This document shows, piece by piece, positions 44,865 through 56,643 of a DNA stretch of 64,000 nucleotides. The translations under genes and the position numbers were made by a program. The stretch lies in contig BLAL01000025.1 of NCBI GenBank assembly GCA_015698045.1, forward strand, positions 466,001 through 530,000, written 5' to 3'. The notes beneath the pieces were generated by a model. That model made no database searches. It saw only the letters and a program-made list of their open reading frames with translations, and had not been told where the DNA came from. This stretch comes from Rhizophagus clarus (lineage: Eukaryota > Glomeromycota > Glomeromycetes > Glomerales > Glomeraceae). Every line of letters starts with the position of its first letter. Position 1 is the first letter of the stretch.

Positions 44865-46025
44865 TTACAATGTAGTTTCAGGTTTTCTAAATTGAATTTT
44901 TCCTTCAATAATACTTTCATATGATAAATTATCTAATCTTTGTAATTCATGTCTAACATGTTTTACCAAACAAGCCATATTATGAGCTGAACCCTCTGTA
45001 ACCAAAATATTCCTTGTAAAAAAAAAAAAAAAATTTTTTTTAAAAAAATTTCAAAAGGAAAATTTTACTTTCAGTTACATACCTCCATAAAGCAGCGGCT
45101 AATACAGGATCATCTTTACACATCCCTTCATCATATGCCATAACACCACCATGAAATTGGTTAAGCAAGTCCTTGATGTAATGTTTGATAATACTATTTG
45201 AAGTGATCTTCGTTATGGAAAAATACTTTAATTAATGAACTAATGGTAAATAAAAGTCTTTTTTTTCTTAAAAAAAAAAAAAATTAACATACCCCATGAT
45301 CCTCTCTCATTCTCCATTCAGCATCTTCAAATAAATGATTTACTAGCTGTTGCATAAATATTTTTCCTTCATTTTCAACTCTAAACCTAACCATTAACAT
45401 CCAAATATGTAACAAAGTTACGGAAAACCAAGTTTGAAAACTATCAGGTAATCCACAAGCTAAATAAAAAAAAAATAAAGTAATTTTTTAAATAATATAT
45501 ATATATATATATTAAAGAAAAATATATTTCCGAAAGTTCTCTTACCACTAATATAAAATTCTTTATTATCATCATAATGTTTTGAACACATTTGATATAA
45601 TTCTCTTGTAATTCTTATAGCTTGTACTGGTAAATCATAGTATCCAAATGCCTTAGCTAAACGAACAAGCAAATTATGTATAAAGGGTGGAAATTTTCTT
45701 TTTTGCATTGGTTTTGGAGTTTGAAATCCATCTAACCAGTATCCTTCTAATTTATTTTTCCTTTTAGTTTTGTTGCTTGAATTTTCATTATTAACTTGTG
45801 AAGAACTAATATAATGAGCCTTTTAAAAAATAAAGTCATTAATGAAGGTAAAATTTAATATTTAAATTGTATTCATAAGTTTTGTATTGTAGCGTTATTT
45901 ACCCGCAACATATACCTATTTTGCAATATTAATGGTAGCACTCTTTCATTTCTTCTATTCAACAGTGCGAATGAAGAAATACAACAACACTTTGATATTC
46001 CACGTAATCTAAAAGGTGTAGACAT
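44865..46025 (-). CDS. CBP3: Ubiquinol-cytochrome c chaperone, CBP3/UQCC1 family
   Basis: Five exons: 46025-45903, 45819-45546, 45459-45293, 45207-45083 and 45012-44865. Every intron is GT...AG and all phases close, giving 278 residues. The family helps translate and assemble cytochrome b of mitochondrial complex III. The N-terminus is rich in Arg, Ser and Cys without acidic residues (MSTPFRLRGISK), as for a mitochondrial presequence. Family blocks seen are FQTWFSVTLLHIWMLMVRF (residues 140-158), LVNHLFEDAEWRMREDHG (170-188), YIKDLLNQFHGGVMAYDEG (198-216) and ALWRNILVTEG (about 226). Length is close to human UQCC1 (about 300). It shares a 175-bp promoter with the UTP18-like gene. The first donor was chosen at GGGTAAAT (45902) because the nearer GTATAT breaks the frame. 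Confidence 0.93.
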
Positions 46026-46200
46026 GCTGCTTACTACAGCGGTCTATCCGCCTTATATTGAAGTGACTAAATAGTTTTTTTTGCCGATAATCTTAAGTCT
46101 CAACAAGGCGACCAATAAGATTATCTGGATCATCATGTGATGATGGCAATTATGACTTTATGTGGTACGTGATTCAGTCATAATTTTTTTGTTGTTAAAA
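46026..46200. promoter_or_regulatory. Shared divergent promoter of CBP3-like and UTP18-like genes
   Basis: Only 175 bp separate the two start codons. It contains GCGACCAATAAG (CCAAT box), the near-palindrome CATCATGTGATGATGG (CATGTG E-box) and CACGTGATT-like TACGTGATTCAG. A decayed copy sits at 9861-10012. Divergence suggests linked expression of a respiratory assembly factor and a ribosome biogenesis factor; the regulatory role of each word is inference. Confidence 0.6.
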
Positions 46201-48539
46201 ATGTCTCAGCAAAGGAAAAGAGCAAAGAAGCTGAATAACAGCAATGCGTCTGCATTAATAAAAAAAGACGTTAATAATAATGTCGAAAAAGATCTGTACA
46301 ATCCTCTTGACGCATTAACTGATAAATTCATTGACTTAAGTGAATTACGGCAAAAGCACAAAGGATCTCCACCGAAAGGAATATTGGAATTAGAATTAGA
46401 AGCATTAGTATTTGAGGACCTATACAAACCAGAGATTGATGCGAAACAAAACGTTGGACAAAAGGATAATGTGTCAAAACAGAAGAAAAAGTTTCCAGAG
46501 TCAGGTGAAAAACTTGAAATCCCCACTGAAATTGCAAATAAGGATATTCCCGTAAGTTTCTATAATTATATTTAATATATAATTCGTACATGTTTATCTT
46601 TTTTAATTGATTAAATGTTACTGTCAAAGCTACACGCTTTCGATGCTGTACCGCCAGTACCTTACACTATCGACATTTCACCTGAAACATGTGATAATAA
46701 CATTGAAAATATGGATACGGAAGAGAGAGAACATGATTACAATAGCAAAGAGTCAGGAATGAAAAATAGAAGTATCTATGATTTTATAATTTTTCTTCTT
46801 TTTGCTTATATAATAATATATATTTGATTTTTAATGTCGTCAAATTCAATAGAGACATATAGTGAACCGATACTTAGAATTGATGGTGGATGGCAAGATT
46901 CTGATGATGAAAATATCACTGTTTCCTTAAGAAGCAAAAATAGGTTGAAAAAGTTAAGAGCAACTGAAGAAGAAGATATAATATCCGGCAATCAATATGA
47001 AATGAGATTAAGAAATCAGTAATTAATTTTTTTTTAAAATATTAATATTTCTGATTGTTACCTAAACATTTAAAATCATTTTTTTTTTAAAGATTTGAAA
47101 AACTTCATCCAACACCAAAATGGGCCATTGTACCATCCAAACGGAAAACACAAGCTGAAAATGAAATCATTGATGAAGATTCGTCTAATATTGAAAAAAT
47201 AAATTCTCTAAACAAGGATATTGATGAATCATTAGTGAAGTACAGCGTGAATTCAAAATGGAAATTAAAAGCAAACAAGCTTGAAATTTACCGGATGCAA
47301 GATGCTAACCGAGAATCATATTCACAAGTTGTTTATTTCTTATTTAATCTATGATATTAAACATAAATTCATAAATTTTATCATATTTGACCATTAGTGT
47401 GCGATTCAGTCCCTGAAATTTCATCCAAACTCACAAGTAATAATGACCGCAGGATTAGATAAAACAATACGGTTATTCCAGGTTTGTTTCTAGATATCCT
47501 GCTTTTATATTCTTGAACATGTGTAATAATTTATCCATTATTGCTAAACGAATAAAGGTGGATGGAAAAAAAAACCCAAAAATCCAATCAGTGATTTTCA
47601 ATGATTTACCGATTTTAAGAGCAGAATTTAATCCTAGTGGTTCTGAAATTATAATATCCGGACGACGAAAGCATTTTTATGTATATAATATTGAGGCAGG
47701 AAATATTGATAGATCTCAAGGAATATTCGGAATGGAAGATAAAACTCGAGAAAATTTTTTGATATCTCCGTGCGGAAAATATATTGTATTTATAGGAAAT
47801 AATGGTTATTTAACTTTGATCAGCTATCAGACAAAACAGCAAGTTGCCAACTTGAAAATGAATGGTTCTGCTGATTCAGCTGCTTGGTCTAGTGATGGCA
47901 AATATTTATTTTCAGTTGGTAGGGATGCTACAATCTATCAATGGGATGTAGGTGCACGAAAGGTTGTGCATTGTTTTGCGGATGAAGGTGGATATAAATC
48001 TAAAAAAATAGCAGTGTCCAAAAATAATGACTATTTTGCTATTGGGTAAAGGTTTATTTTACATTTTACAGTCATTCTTTTATTTATACATTATCTAATA
48101 ATGATTATTTTCTTAAGTTCGCATTCTGGTATTGTTAATGTTTATGATGGTTCCTGTCTGTCATCAACAAATCCAAAACCTATGAAGTCTATAATGAACT
48201 TAACGACTAGTATTCATGATATGAAGTTCAACCATGACACTCAGATACTAGGAATCTCAAGCCATTCTAAAAGAGATCAATTAAAAATGGTTAATAAAAG
48301 CAATCTTTTATTGAAAAAGAATTTATCTATATATAATTAATTAATTAATTAATTAATTAATTTTTTTTTTTTAGATTCATTTACCCTCACTTTATATATT
48401 TCCAAACTGGCCAAATATAACAAATCCTTTAGGTTATGTTCAATGCTTTGATTTTTCACCTAATAGTGGTTATCTTACCATAGGTAATGAAAAAGGTAAA
48501 GCACTTTTATACAGGTTACTATCTTATTCAAAAGCATAA
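46201..48539 (+). CDS. UTP18: UTP18-type U3 snoRNP (SSU processome) WD40 protein
   Basis: Eight exons: 46201-46551, 46630-46771, 46853-47018, 47093-47327, 47398-47481, 47558-48045, 48118-48289 and 48375-48539. All phases close to 600 residues and TAA; yeast Utp18 is of similar length. The protein acts in the nucleolus in early 18S rRNA processing as part of the UTP-B module. Seen are a basic start (MSQQRKRAKKLN), the acidic LELEALVFEDLY block (residues about 62-73), WQDSDDEN (178-185), and the family hallmark QFEKLHPTPKWA (220-231). A WD40 propeller follows from about 299: LKFHPNSQ, TAGLDKTIRLFQ, FNPSGSEIIISGRRKHFYVY, AAWSSDGKYLFSVGRDATIY, VNVYDG, FSPNSGYLTIGNEKGKALLY. Start at 46201 is preferred over an in-frame ATG at 46162, since the 5' part of the longer form is promoter-like. 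The exon 2/3 boundary is the least certain. Confidence 0.94.
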
Positions 48540-48806
48540 ATATCTATTATATTGGGAATCTTTATTTACAAATTCAAATGATGTGTACAGAATTTGCAAT
48601 ATTTTTTCAATTTAAATAATTAAACTAATTTAAAATATAAATATATTTTCGTTTAGTTTAGTTAATTTTTTCAGTATATATTATAATATTATAACAATTA
48701 AAAGATTTTTAAAAAAAAAAAATAATTTACATATTTATTTGGCAATCAGTAATTCAATCAATGCGATTTTATATTCATTAGATAGGTTTTGATTTTTTTT
48801 CGAATG
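48540..48806. other. 3' flank of the UTP18-like gene, AT-rich
   Basis: A/T-rich sequence with a 12-A run at about 48710. No gene seen. Confidence 0.5.
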
Positions 48807-49106
48807 ACATTTGTAATACAAGTTTAAGAAAAGTTCGCTTGAACTTTTCTTAATTGTGATCACGTTACATTTGTAATACAAGTTTAAGAAAAGTTTGCTC
48901 GAACTTTTCTTAATTGTGATCACGTTACAATTGTAATACAAGTTTAAGAAAAGTTTGCTCAAATTTTTCTTAATCATGATCATGTTACAATTGTAATACA
49001 AGTTTAAGAAAAGTTCGCTCGAATTTTTCTTAATCGTGATCATGTTATATTTGTAGTACAAGTTTAAGAAAAGTTCAAGCGAACTTTCCTTAATCATGAT
49101 CATGTT
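48807..49106. repeat. Five exact-length 60-bp tandem hairpin repeats
   Basis: Units start at 48807, 48867, 48927, 48987 and 49047. Each contains AAGTTTAAGAAAAGTTYG, its inverted partner CRAACTTTTCTTAA, and GTGATCAC or CATGATCATG. Every copy can form a hairpin, and the last differs in the loop. Because 60 is a multiple of 3, the minus strand is open (about 122 codons, repetitive ELFLNLYY peptide), which looks like an artefact. One copy is also in the CACTGG element at 24772. Confidence 0.9.
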
Positions 49107-49280
49107 AGGATCAAAAGGAACAAGGGAACAATGGAAGGATCATCAAAAGGAACAAAAGGAACAATGAAAGGATCAAAAGGATCAATGAGAGAATCAAAAG
49201 GAACAAAATGAACAAAAGGAACAATAGGAGAATCAAAAGGAACAAAAGAAACAATGGGAGAATCAAAAACAAATTTGTTC
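49107..49280 (+). repeat. Purine-rich GGAACAAAAGGATCAA repeat
   Basis: Imperfect 10-30 bp units of AAAAGGAACAAAAGGAACAA and GGGAGAATCAAAA. This follows directly on the hairpin array and is its partner in the 24.8-kb copy as well (AGGATCAAGAGGAACAAGGG). Confidence 0.7.
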
Positions 49281-49450
49281 ATATATATATAAAGTTTTTT
49301 TCGAACAATAATACAGCCCTTCATAATTTTTCTTTATTTAAACTGTCTCTCTTTTCCTTCTTCATAATTTCTCCTCCTTCATAATTTCTCTTTTTTCATT
49401 AATTTCTTCTCCTTCTGAGTTATTTCAAACATTACTTACAAATTGTAAGA

Positions 49451-50818
49451 ATGGAACAAGTAACAGATTTTAATCAAGAAGTGAATGAACAAATAATAGA
49501 TTTTAATCAAGTAGCGGATAAACAAGAAATGGATGATTGAGAAGTGGATGATCGAGAAGCAACATCAAGACAAAATAGTATGCAAGATTATATATATAAT
49601 TTATAATTATCATTAAATAAAATTTTATTAAGAATGTTTATTTCTATTTCAATCCTTTCTATTAAAGAATTGAACATTCTTGAATTTGTACTAGGTATTA
49701 ATAGAGATATGAAAAATCTTGGAATAAAATCTTTTAATTTAATTTCCAATCAAGAAGCAGTTATTGATAGCAACGAATTCAGAAATTTTAAAATACTTCT
49801 TAATAAAGAAGAAGAAATTTAAAGTTTACAAACAGTAAGCATAGCCCCAGGATCTAGTTCAATAAGTTCATTAACAGCAAGAAATGCAAGACCAATCTTA
49901 TCCGCACAGGCAATCGAAATGGCAAAAAATTTACACAAACCACTATTACATATTGACAATTTGCCAACTACTCCTCTTACAATGAATCCAATCAATATTA
50001 ATGTTAAATTGTATATCCAAAAGTTGTTAGAAAAGTTAAATACATTAACAAAGGAAGAATTCGAAGCTGAAATTGAAAATCAAACTGACAAGGATTTTTT
50101 AATAATCTATAATTTAAGGAAAGAGGAGAAGGAGGAAGAGGAAGAAGTAATTGACTTTTAGAGCGAATTAAATTTTCCTGAAATAATTTCAGAGACAGAC
50201 CTATTAAAGCGTGATGATTTTGACACTATTAAAGAAAATACTATAAAAACGTTAATTACCCATTTAATAAAAGTTTATGATGGGCTTCTTGAAGAGCACA
50301 TCGAGACGGAAATAAGAAGAAGAAGGTTGTTTAGAGGATACATAAATTTTCTTGTGTTACATTGAAAAATAGAGATTTATTGTAATTTATACAAGGCTAG
50401 AGTTAAAGGAGAGACAATAAAAAACCAGGCTAATAAAAAAATAATTGAATATAACTCTGGTTCTAGAAAATTTAATAATACTCAAGATATATCAACTATT
50501 ATAAAAACGGGGAAAAGAATTAAAAGTTTAGTCAGTCTTGCAAATCAGGAATGGGGCATCATTGATGCTTTCCCAAACCTAGAAATAAATTTTTTTAAAT
50601 CCACTTTAAGTACTGCTAGGTACAAAGTCTGGCTAAAATTAGTCGAGACAGGGCATATTATCATGGAAAAAGAAGGACAAGCAATCTATAATCATAAAAA
50701 AAATATGGAATAACAGGAAAGAAAAGAAAATTTTCTTAGAATATATGAAACAGTTGAAATGGGAGATCGTGATACCAATTCTCCAAAATACTTTCCTGAC
50801 AGCGAAGACGATGAATGA
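49451..50818 (+). pseudogene. Unknown 455-codon ORF with six nonsense codons
   Basis: A single frame from ATG 49451 to TGA 50816-50818 is interrupted at 49538 (TGA), 49604 (TAA), 49820 (TAA), 50159 (TAG), 50363 (TGA) and 50711 (TAA). No frameshift is seen. Each stop is one transition from CGA, CAA, CAG or TGG. The N-terminus repeats VTDFNQE/IDFNQV and is acidic. Next is a low-complexity Ser/Leu stretch (APGSSSISSLTARNARPI), an acidic EEKEEEEEVIDF stretch and a charged helical region (EEHIETEIRRRRLFRGY). The C-terminal part contains LANQEWGIIDAFPNLEINF and NSPKYFPDSEDDE. I do not recognise the family. It could be a gag-like or transposon accessory protein. Confidence 0.7.
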
Positions 50819-51734
50819 ATAGTGATTTCATTAAATTTCGTTTTAATACTTCTAACTGAGAAATTGAATAAAGTTCGTTCGCAATGAACTTTTTCTTTTG
50901 TATTAAAATAATTATAATTTTCGCAAATTTTGCAAATCAAATTTTTCATTTAATAAATCTATTATACATTATTATTATTATACATTATTATTTTCTAAAT
51001 GAGGTTTATAATAAAATAAAACAATAGATTGATTATTTAGAATATTTATAAGTATTCCTTATAAATGAAATTGCCAGTTTATTGGTATTATAGCCTTATA
51101 TATAATAGATCTTTTTTTTACAAATTGTAAATTGACTAGACATGAATCGGCTATATATATTATGAATTGGAATTAAGCAATCCTGACTCAAATCGTAAAA
51201 GTCATTTTCCCAAAGTTCAATATTTGAACATTCTTCTGTATCGAAGCTCGTATAAAATTGTGTTTGTTAATTTGGTGCCAGTTTATACTGTTGCGGCAAT
51301 ATAACATGTGACTAAGAAGGATCGGTTAAGTCACATGATTGCAGATCAATGTTTCGAATGTTAAATATGTTAAACATGTTAAATATGTTAAACATATGCA
51401 ATATGTGCAATATGTTTAATTTGTTAAATATGTTAAATATTTTTAGTGTAGTTTTAGTAGTTATAAAAACGCGTATGTTCACTCTGTTGTAAAAGTTAAT
51501 TTGATAGCATTTTTTATGGATTAATAAAAATTGGTTTATTAATAAAAAGTTATCTCGTTGTTTGATTGTATTTTGACATTTTTTTTTATTTTAATTTTGT
51601 GTTGTAAATCAGGATAGATTTATGATTATTTTTTGTTAGATTTTTGTGTAACCTTTGCAGATTTTGTTATAAGTGAATTATTCATTATTTAATTATTATC
51701 TTTTATTTCATTTTTATTTACACTTAATTATAAA
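50819..51734. other. AT-rich region with GTTAAATATGTTAAACAT repeat
   Basis: Mostly A/T-rich and non-coding. At 51358-51440 a GTTAAAYATGTTAAAYAT unit is repeated four or five times. A TATAAAAACGCG word at 51463 looks like a TATA box, but no gene follows that I can support. Confidence 0.5.
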
Positions 51735-52100
51735 CATTTCTTCTGCTACTACCATCATACATACCACCACTTACCCCTTATAAGCACCCAAAGAACTGGC
51801 ATAATATTACCATCTAATCAATGCTAACTGATGAGTTTTGAGACCATTTGGTGTATTGGTTGTATATTTGATGTAATATTGTATTTGACCAGAAAATAAA
51901 TCACTCGTTTCATTATTTTGGATAAATTTAGCTAAAATATGTGCATTTTTAAAGAATCGTGATGCTATTACTGACCCAAAAACCTTTGCTAAAATTCAGA
52001 CACAACCAAACTGATTAACCATATTTATAACAATAATATCATTCAGACTGGCTGATGCTGATTCTGCAATTGATATGAATTTTGATTCATACACAGGTCG
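51735..52100 (-). pseudogene. Coding relic of unknown family
   Basis: The minus strand reads ESKFISIAESASASLNDIIV, then after one stop ILAKVFGSVIASRFFKNAHI and SGQIQYYIKYTTNTPNGLKT HQLALIRW, then a second stop. The residue mix is protein-like and the stops are single TGA/TAA codons. It resembles a conserved ORF that I associate with mobile DNA in this type of fungus, but I cannot name it. Confidence 0.4.
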
Positions 52101-52520
52101 AAGGCTGCCAAATCAGGAATCATTTAGGCTATCCTATAGGGGCCTAGATGATTCCTGATTTTTTTTAATTTATTTTATTAAGGTACCCAATTGGTAACTT
52201 TAAAATAGCATAAATCAGGTATATTTAGGTTATCAATAGGATATCAATAGGGTACCTATTCATTTGCAACTGGAATACTGGATATCAATTAGGTTGACCT
52301 ATTATTATCCAGTTTTTTTTTATTTACTTGACTGAAATGACCTATTGATATCCATTTTTCTTATTTTTCAGCTTACCGATTGATGCCATTTTTGCTAATT
52401 GTATCAATTTATATATATAATTTACCAAAATGTAATCAATAGGTTATATCCAATTGCAAAAAAATATTGTATAGATTTTAATTAATTCCTAATTGATCAG
52501 GAAATTTTTTTAGATTAAAT
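52101..52520. repeat. Repeats of ATCAATAGGWTACC-type words
   Basis: Words such as AGGTTATCAATAGGATATCA, GGTACCCAATTGGTAACT and ACCTATTGATATCCA recur in both orientations. This resembles the subterminal zones of the other terminal-inverted-repeat elements. Termini were not found. Confidence 0.5.
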
Positions 52521-52659
52521 AGTATTATACTATTTATTGTTAAATTACTTTATTGTTAAATGTGACTTTATAATAATTAATAAAATACAATCAGTTTGAA
52601 ATTATACTAAATTCTATAATAAAATTTTTGAAGTTTAAAACTTGTAATCTAAAGCCTGA

Positions 52660-53420
52660 TTAAAACTGAAATCTATAAGGAGACAAGAAACATTAGTAAT
52701 TATTTCTTTCAAAAAATAAAATAGAATAAAATTTTGAAGTATATTCAAAATTCACTACAAAGGATCTAAAGCTAAATACAACTACAAAAGAAACAAAGAA
52801 ACATTAGTTTTAATGTTTTAATTAATCAAATTAAAAGAAAAAATCCTTTTTGTTATACTCCATTACGAAACTTATATTTCAAGCATTTCCAGTACATCTA
52901 GACCTAAAATCCAAAAAAAGAAATAAGAGAAATGGTAATAAACATTTTTAATTAAATAAAAATTAAAAAAAGTTTTGCGAAACTTACAAAATTTACCCAT
53001 TCCAAAGATAAAAATAAAGAGTAAAATCAAATTTTTCACATCCAGAATCATCTAAAAAAATATATTGCCAAAAATCTGTTCCAGACCGTCTAAAAAAAGA
53101 AAGAAATAAAATATTAGGAAACATTTCATCAAAAAGGTCTATATTTCAAAACTCACTTTAGAATTTTAATATCCAAGTTGGAATCGATTTTCTACAATAA
53201 AGAAAAAAAAGTTTGAAACCTTTTTTCAGAAGAAGGTTTATAAAACAAGTTTCGATCTGATATCTAATTTTGAAGCTGGTTTTCTACAAAATAAATAAAT
53301 TAATTAAATAAAAAAACATTAATATAATATTTTTTAAAGAAAGTTTTTGAATCATTTTTGAAAACTTACTAGCATCCTGTTCATAATCTAAAATTAGACG
53401 CCAAGACCTTATAGTTGATC
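52660..53420 (-). repeat. Probable decayed micro-exon-like array
   Basis: On the minus strand, T-runs ending TTTTTTTAG precede short GC-richer blocks (for example ACGGTCTGGAACAG near 53085 and ATGATTCTGGATGTG near 53050). Spacers keep AACATTA/TAATGTT words. Units are more diverged than in the other arrays, and many GT/AG positions are lost. Confidence 0.4.
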
Positions 53421-53999
53421 ATTCTTATTTTTCTAGAGGTCAATGTTAATTCACAGGCCTTTGCTCGATTCATAGCATCAGTCAATGTTTGATCTCCAAA
53501 TAGTTTTACTGCTGTATACAACTCTAATAATAACCCTAATATGAATTTCTACGCTTATACATTATCAGGGTAGGTGAACGCCAGTGTATTAATTCATTAG
53601 TATAATTTTTGTATAATGTTTTCTTACATTTAAATGCGTCCATGATGTTCTATTTGAGCAAGTGTATTCTACTGCAATTTTTCCTATTGAGTATCTCTTT
53701 AAATAAATAAATTAAAAGTTTTTTTAATAATAAGTTTTGAAATGAAGCTTTAAAATTTAACTGGAATATTAGTGTGCTAATTTCTTTATAAAAACAAATG
53801 AATTTAAAGATTTTTAAAACACTTGTTCTAAAAAAAAAAGTTTAATATTTTTTAAAAAAAATAAGATGATAGAAATATGCATCTTCTAAAATTTGAAGTA
53901 ATGGTATTTATTCTTCTAGAATCAACCAATTATGACAAGAATTATTGATCAATGATATATTATGATTTTTTAATAAATTAAGTGATATGATTACAAAAT

Positions 54000-54941
54000 T
54001 ATTCCTGTATTTTTTGACAAACTTGTTGGAAAAGTTGGCTAGTAAAGAAGTCAGTAGCCATTTTTTGTGTTAGATACTTTTTTAATTTTAAATATGTAAT
54101 TTTATCTAAAATTGAAATATTATTAAGTTGAATCACAATATTAGTGATTTTAGCTTGATCTTAATTGTCTTGGATGTTCTTAATATTATATATCTTATTA
54201 AAGAAGATTTTATTTAATGTAATAATTGAAAGATGTATCTTTTTTTTGAATGTTAACAGGAATTGTTTTATAATTTTGTCCATACATTTTTTGGTCAAGA
54301 CTTTAACTTGAGACCAATATTCTATTCTGAAGATCAATATACTATTGAAAATATAAATCATGTGCTTATTTATGATTTTTTTCCTAGCGTATTTCTGTTT
54401 TAATTTATTAATTTCATCATTAATCCTTTTGATTATTGATTGAAAAGTATTTCTTTCATCAAAATAGATGTCTAATATGTAAATCAAACTTCGAGATGAA
54501 ACAGAAATTATAAATATGGAATCAAATCCAAACCTTAGCATAATAAGTTCATATGATTTTAATTTTGATCTATATCTTCCTTATTTATATCTCACTAATA
54601 GCTTAGACTTTTTTTTATTGACTTGAATATTATTTAATTTATAGAAGAGTTTCTATAAGAAGTATTTTTTTCAAGTTAGTTTGATTAGAAGCCAACCATT
54701 AAATATCATCCATAAACATATTGAATGATATTATAAGTTTTTCTGTTTCTTCTGATATATCTTCACTGTAAAATTTGTTTGGGGCTATCTTTAGAGCTTC
54801 TAAAATATAATCCAGTTTTCTTTATTTGATTTCACATAAGAGAAAATAGTAGTATATATACCATAACAACAGTGATATGATCTCTTCTTGATTAATGCCA
54901 ATTAATGCATCATATGGGTTTGTTAATCTATAGGCGGTAAT
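54000..54941 (-). pseudogene. LINE 2 RT core and C-terminal fragment
   Basis: From the 54941 junction it reads ITAYRLTNPYDALIGINQEE then IISLLLWYIYYYFLL, then MFMDDI with a stop, NNIQVNKKKSKLL, and the 126-codon stretch 54541-54161. That stretch includes KYARKKIINKHMIYIFNSIL, matching KFVRKKIIDKHLIYIFNHML in LINE 1. The catalytic Asp pair is kept. Confidence 0.78.
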
Positions 54942-56112
54942 AGGATTCCAAATAATATAAATATAGGTCACATTAAAATCCAAATTTTTTACTATGATCA
55001 ATAAGCAAATTATTTTAAATTCTGCTAAGCAAAATTTTATTATAACATCAAAAATTTTATATTGCTAAGCAACTCATTTTATGACATATATAAAAACTTT
55101 TATAAATAACTTATAAATTTATATTTATAGTACAATTTATTATAAAAATTAAAATACAAATAAATTTTAATGTGATAAATAACTTAATTTAAATACCCAA
55201 AATATTAAAAATTTAAAAATTAATACTGTTATAGGGATACTAATCTTTTAATAAATATTATATGTACTTAAAGTTATAAAAAATAAAGCACAATTATTTT
55301 CAACCGTTCTGAACAACTTACTTAAGCACAAGAAGTTGATTTCATTTAACCAAAAATAGTAAAATTACACTTTAAAATTAAAAATCAAATAAATGATAAA
55401 TAATTGAAAGTACAAAACTTGGTCGCATTTCACGAATATTAATACAATCATCCTAAAAGTTTTACTATAGGTAGATTCGACCTCGCTGAACAATGTTACT
55501 TAAGCAGAAAAAGGAATTTCATTTGACCAAAGTGATGTAATTACATCCTGAAGTTAAAAGAGAAAAAAAAAATTTTGGAATTAGTACTGTTTGAAAAATA
55601 CAAATTTCTTCATAAATATTATACCTAGCCTTAAGAAAATTAAGATCTGAGTACTTTTTACATTGCTAAACAGCTTTACTTAAATATAAAAAGTAATTTC
55701 ATTCAACTAAAATTTATTTTACATATAGTTAAATTTAGTAAACAAAAAACAAGAATAAGAGAATATTATTATAAAAAATGTATTTTTTTATAAATATAAT
55801 ATTTAATTTTATGAAAACTAAAGTATATAAAATCAATAATATATTGAAAAAAGAAAATATCTTTTTAAAAAAATTTTTAAAATTACGAGTGAAATTAAAA
55901 TTTTTTCTTATATATGTAGTATGAAAATCACCCCTTGTTATGCAAAATCTATATATAACTTTAACAATTTTAACTCCCTATTACGCATCTATAATTATGA
56001 CTTTTTTATTTTTTGCTTTCTAATAAGCAAAATTCTATATGACTTAAAAAAAAATTTTATATGATAAATAAGCAAATTTTTTGTTACCTATATATATATT
56101 GTTCGGGGTCCT
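54942..56112. mobile_element. AGGAYCC-family element, 1.17 kb, non-coding
   Basis: The left end is AGGATTCCAAATAATATAAA; the right end, reversed, is AGGACCCCGAACAATATATA. Flanking 8-mers GCGGTAAT (54934-54941) and GCAGTAAT (56113-56120) differ by one transition. It has the same subterminal and central sequence as the larger copies and no coding capacity. This is the simplest copy of the family in the window. Confidence 0.88.
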
Positions 56113-56643
56113 GCAGTAATGACTTGATTTTGTCAATTTCTAAAAAGATTGGAAATTGTCTTTATAAAAGCCAATAGTATTTTATACGTTTTATTGCCTT
56201 TTCTAACATAAAACTATTAACGTGATCATAGGTTTTTTCCAGGTTCTGCGAGTGAAGCCAGAGTTCTTTATTGTTTTCTTTTGCTTCTTGTATTATTTCA
56301 TTAATCATGTGTATTGGCTTGAAGGTCGAATTGCTAGGTAATGCAGCAGATTAATTTTCTTTAAGCATGTTATTATTTTTAATAATGCAATTAAGGTGTC
56401 TATTTAACATACTGATGAAAGCTTTCTGAAGAGTTTTGAGAAGCGTTATTAGTCTAGTGTTTGTTAGGTTAGTAAAAAAGGGTTTAGATTTTAGAATCAG
56501 GTAAATTGTAACTTTCTTTTACTCATCTAATATATCATTTAAATCCATACATATACAAATAAAAGTGTAAAAAAGGGCTTGATTATTTTCATTTAAGGTT
56601 TTCAACATTTTATATGATATACCAGAAGGACTGTAGCTTTATC
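56113..56643 (-). pseudogene. LINE 2 RT middle fragment
   Basis: The minus strand reads pieces such as LTNTRLITLLKTLQKAFISM, ALPSNSTFKPIHMINEIIQE and KTYDHVNSFMLEKAIKRI. These align with LINE 1 positions 30600-30930. Stops and frameshifts are frequent. Confidence 0.75.

Noticed and set aside
46206-46526. 106-codon frame antisense to the first UTP18 exon
   Set aside because: It is the shadow of a well-supported coding exon, with no splice or promoter evidence of its own.
48735-49103. Minus-strand 122-codon frame with ELFLNLYY repeats
   Set aside because: The 60-bp tandem unit is a multiple of 3, which keeps a frame open by chance. The hairpin symmetry explains the sequence better.
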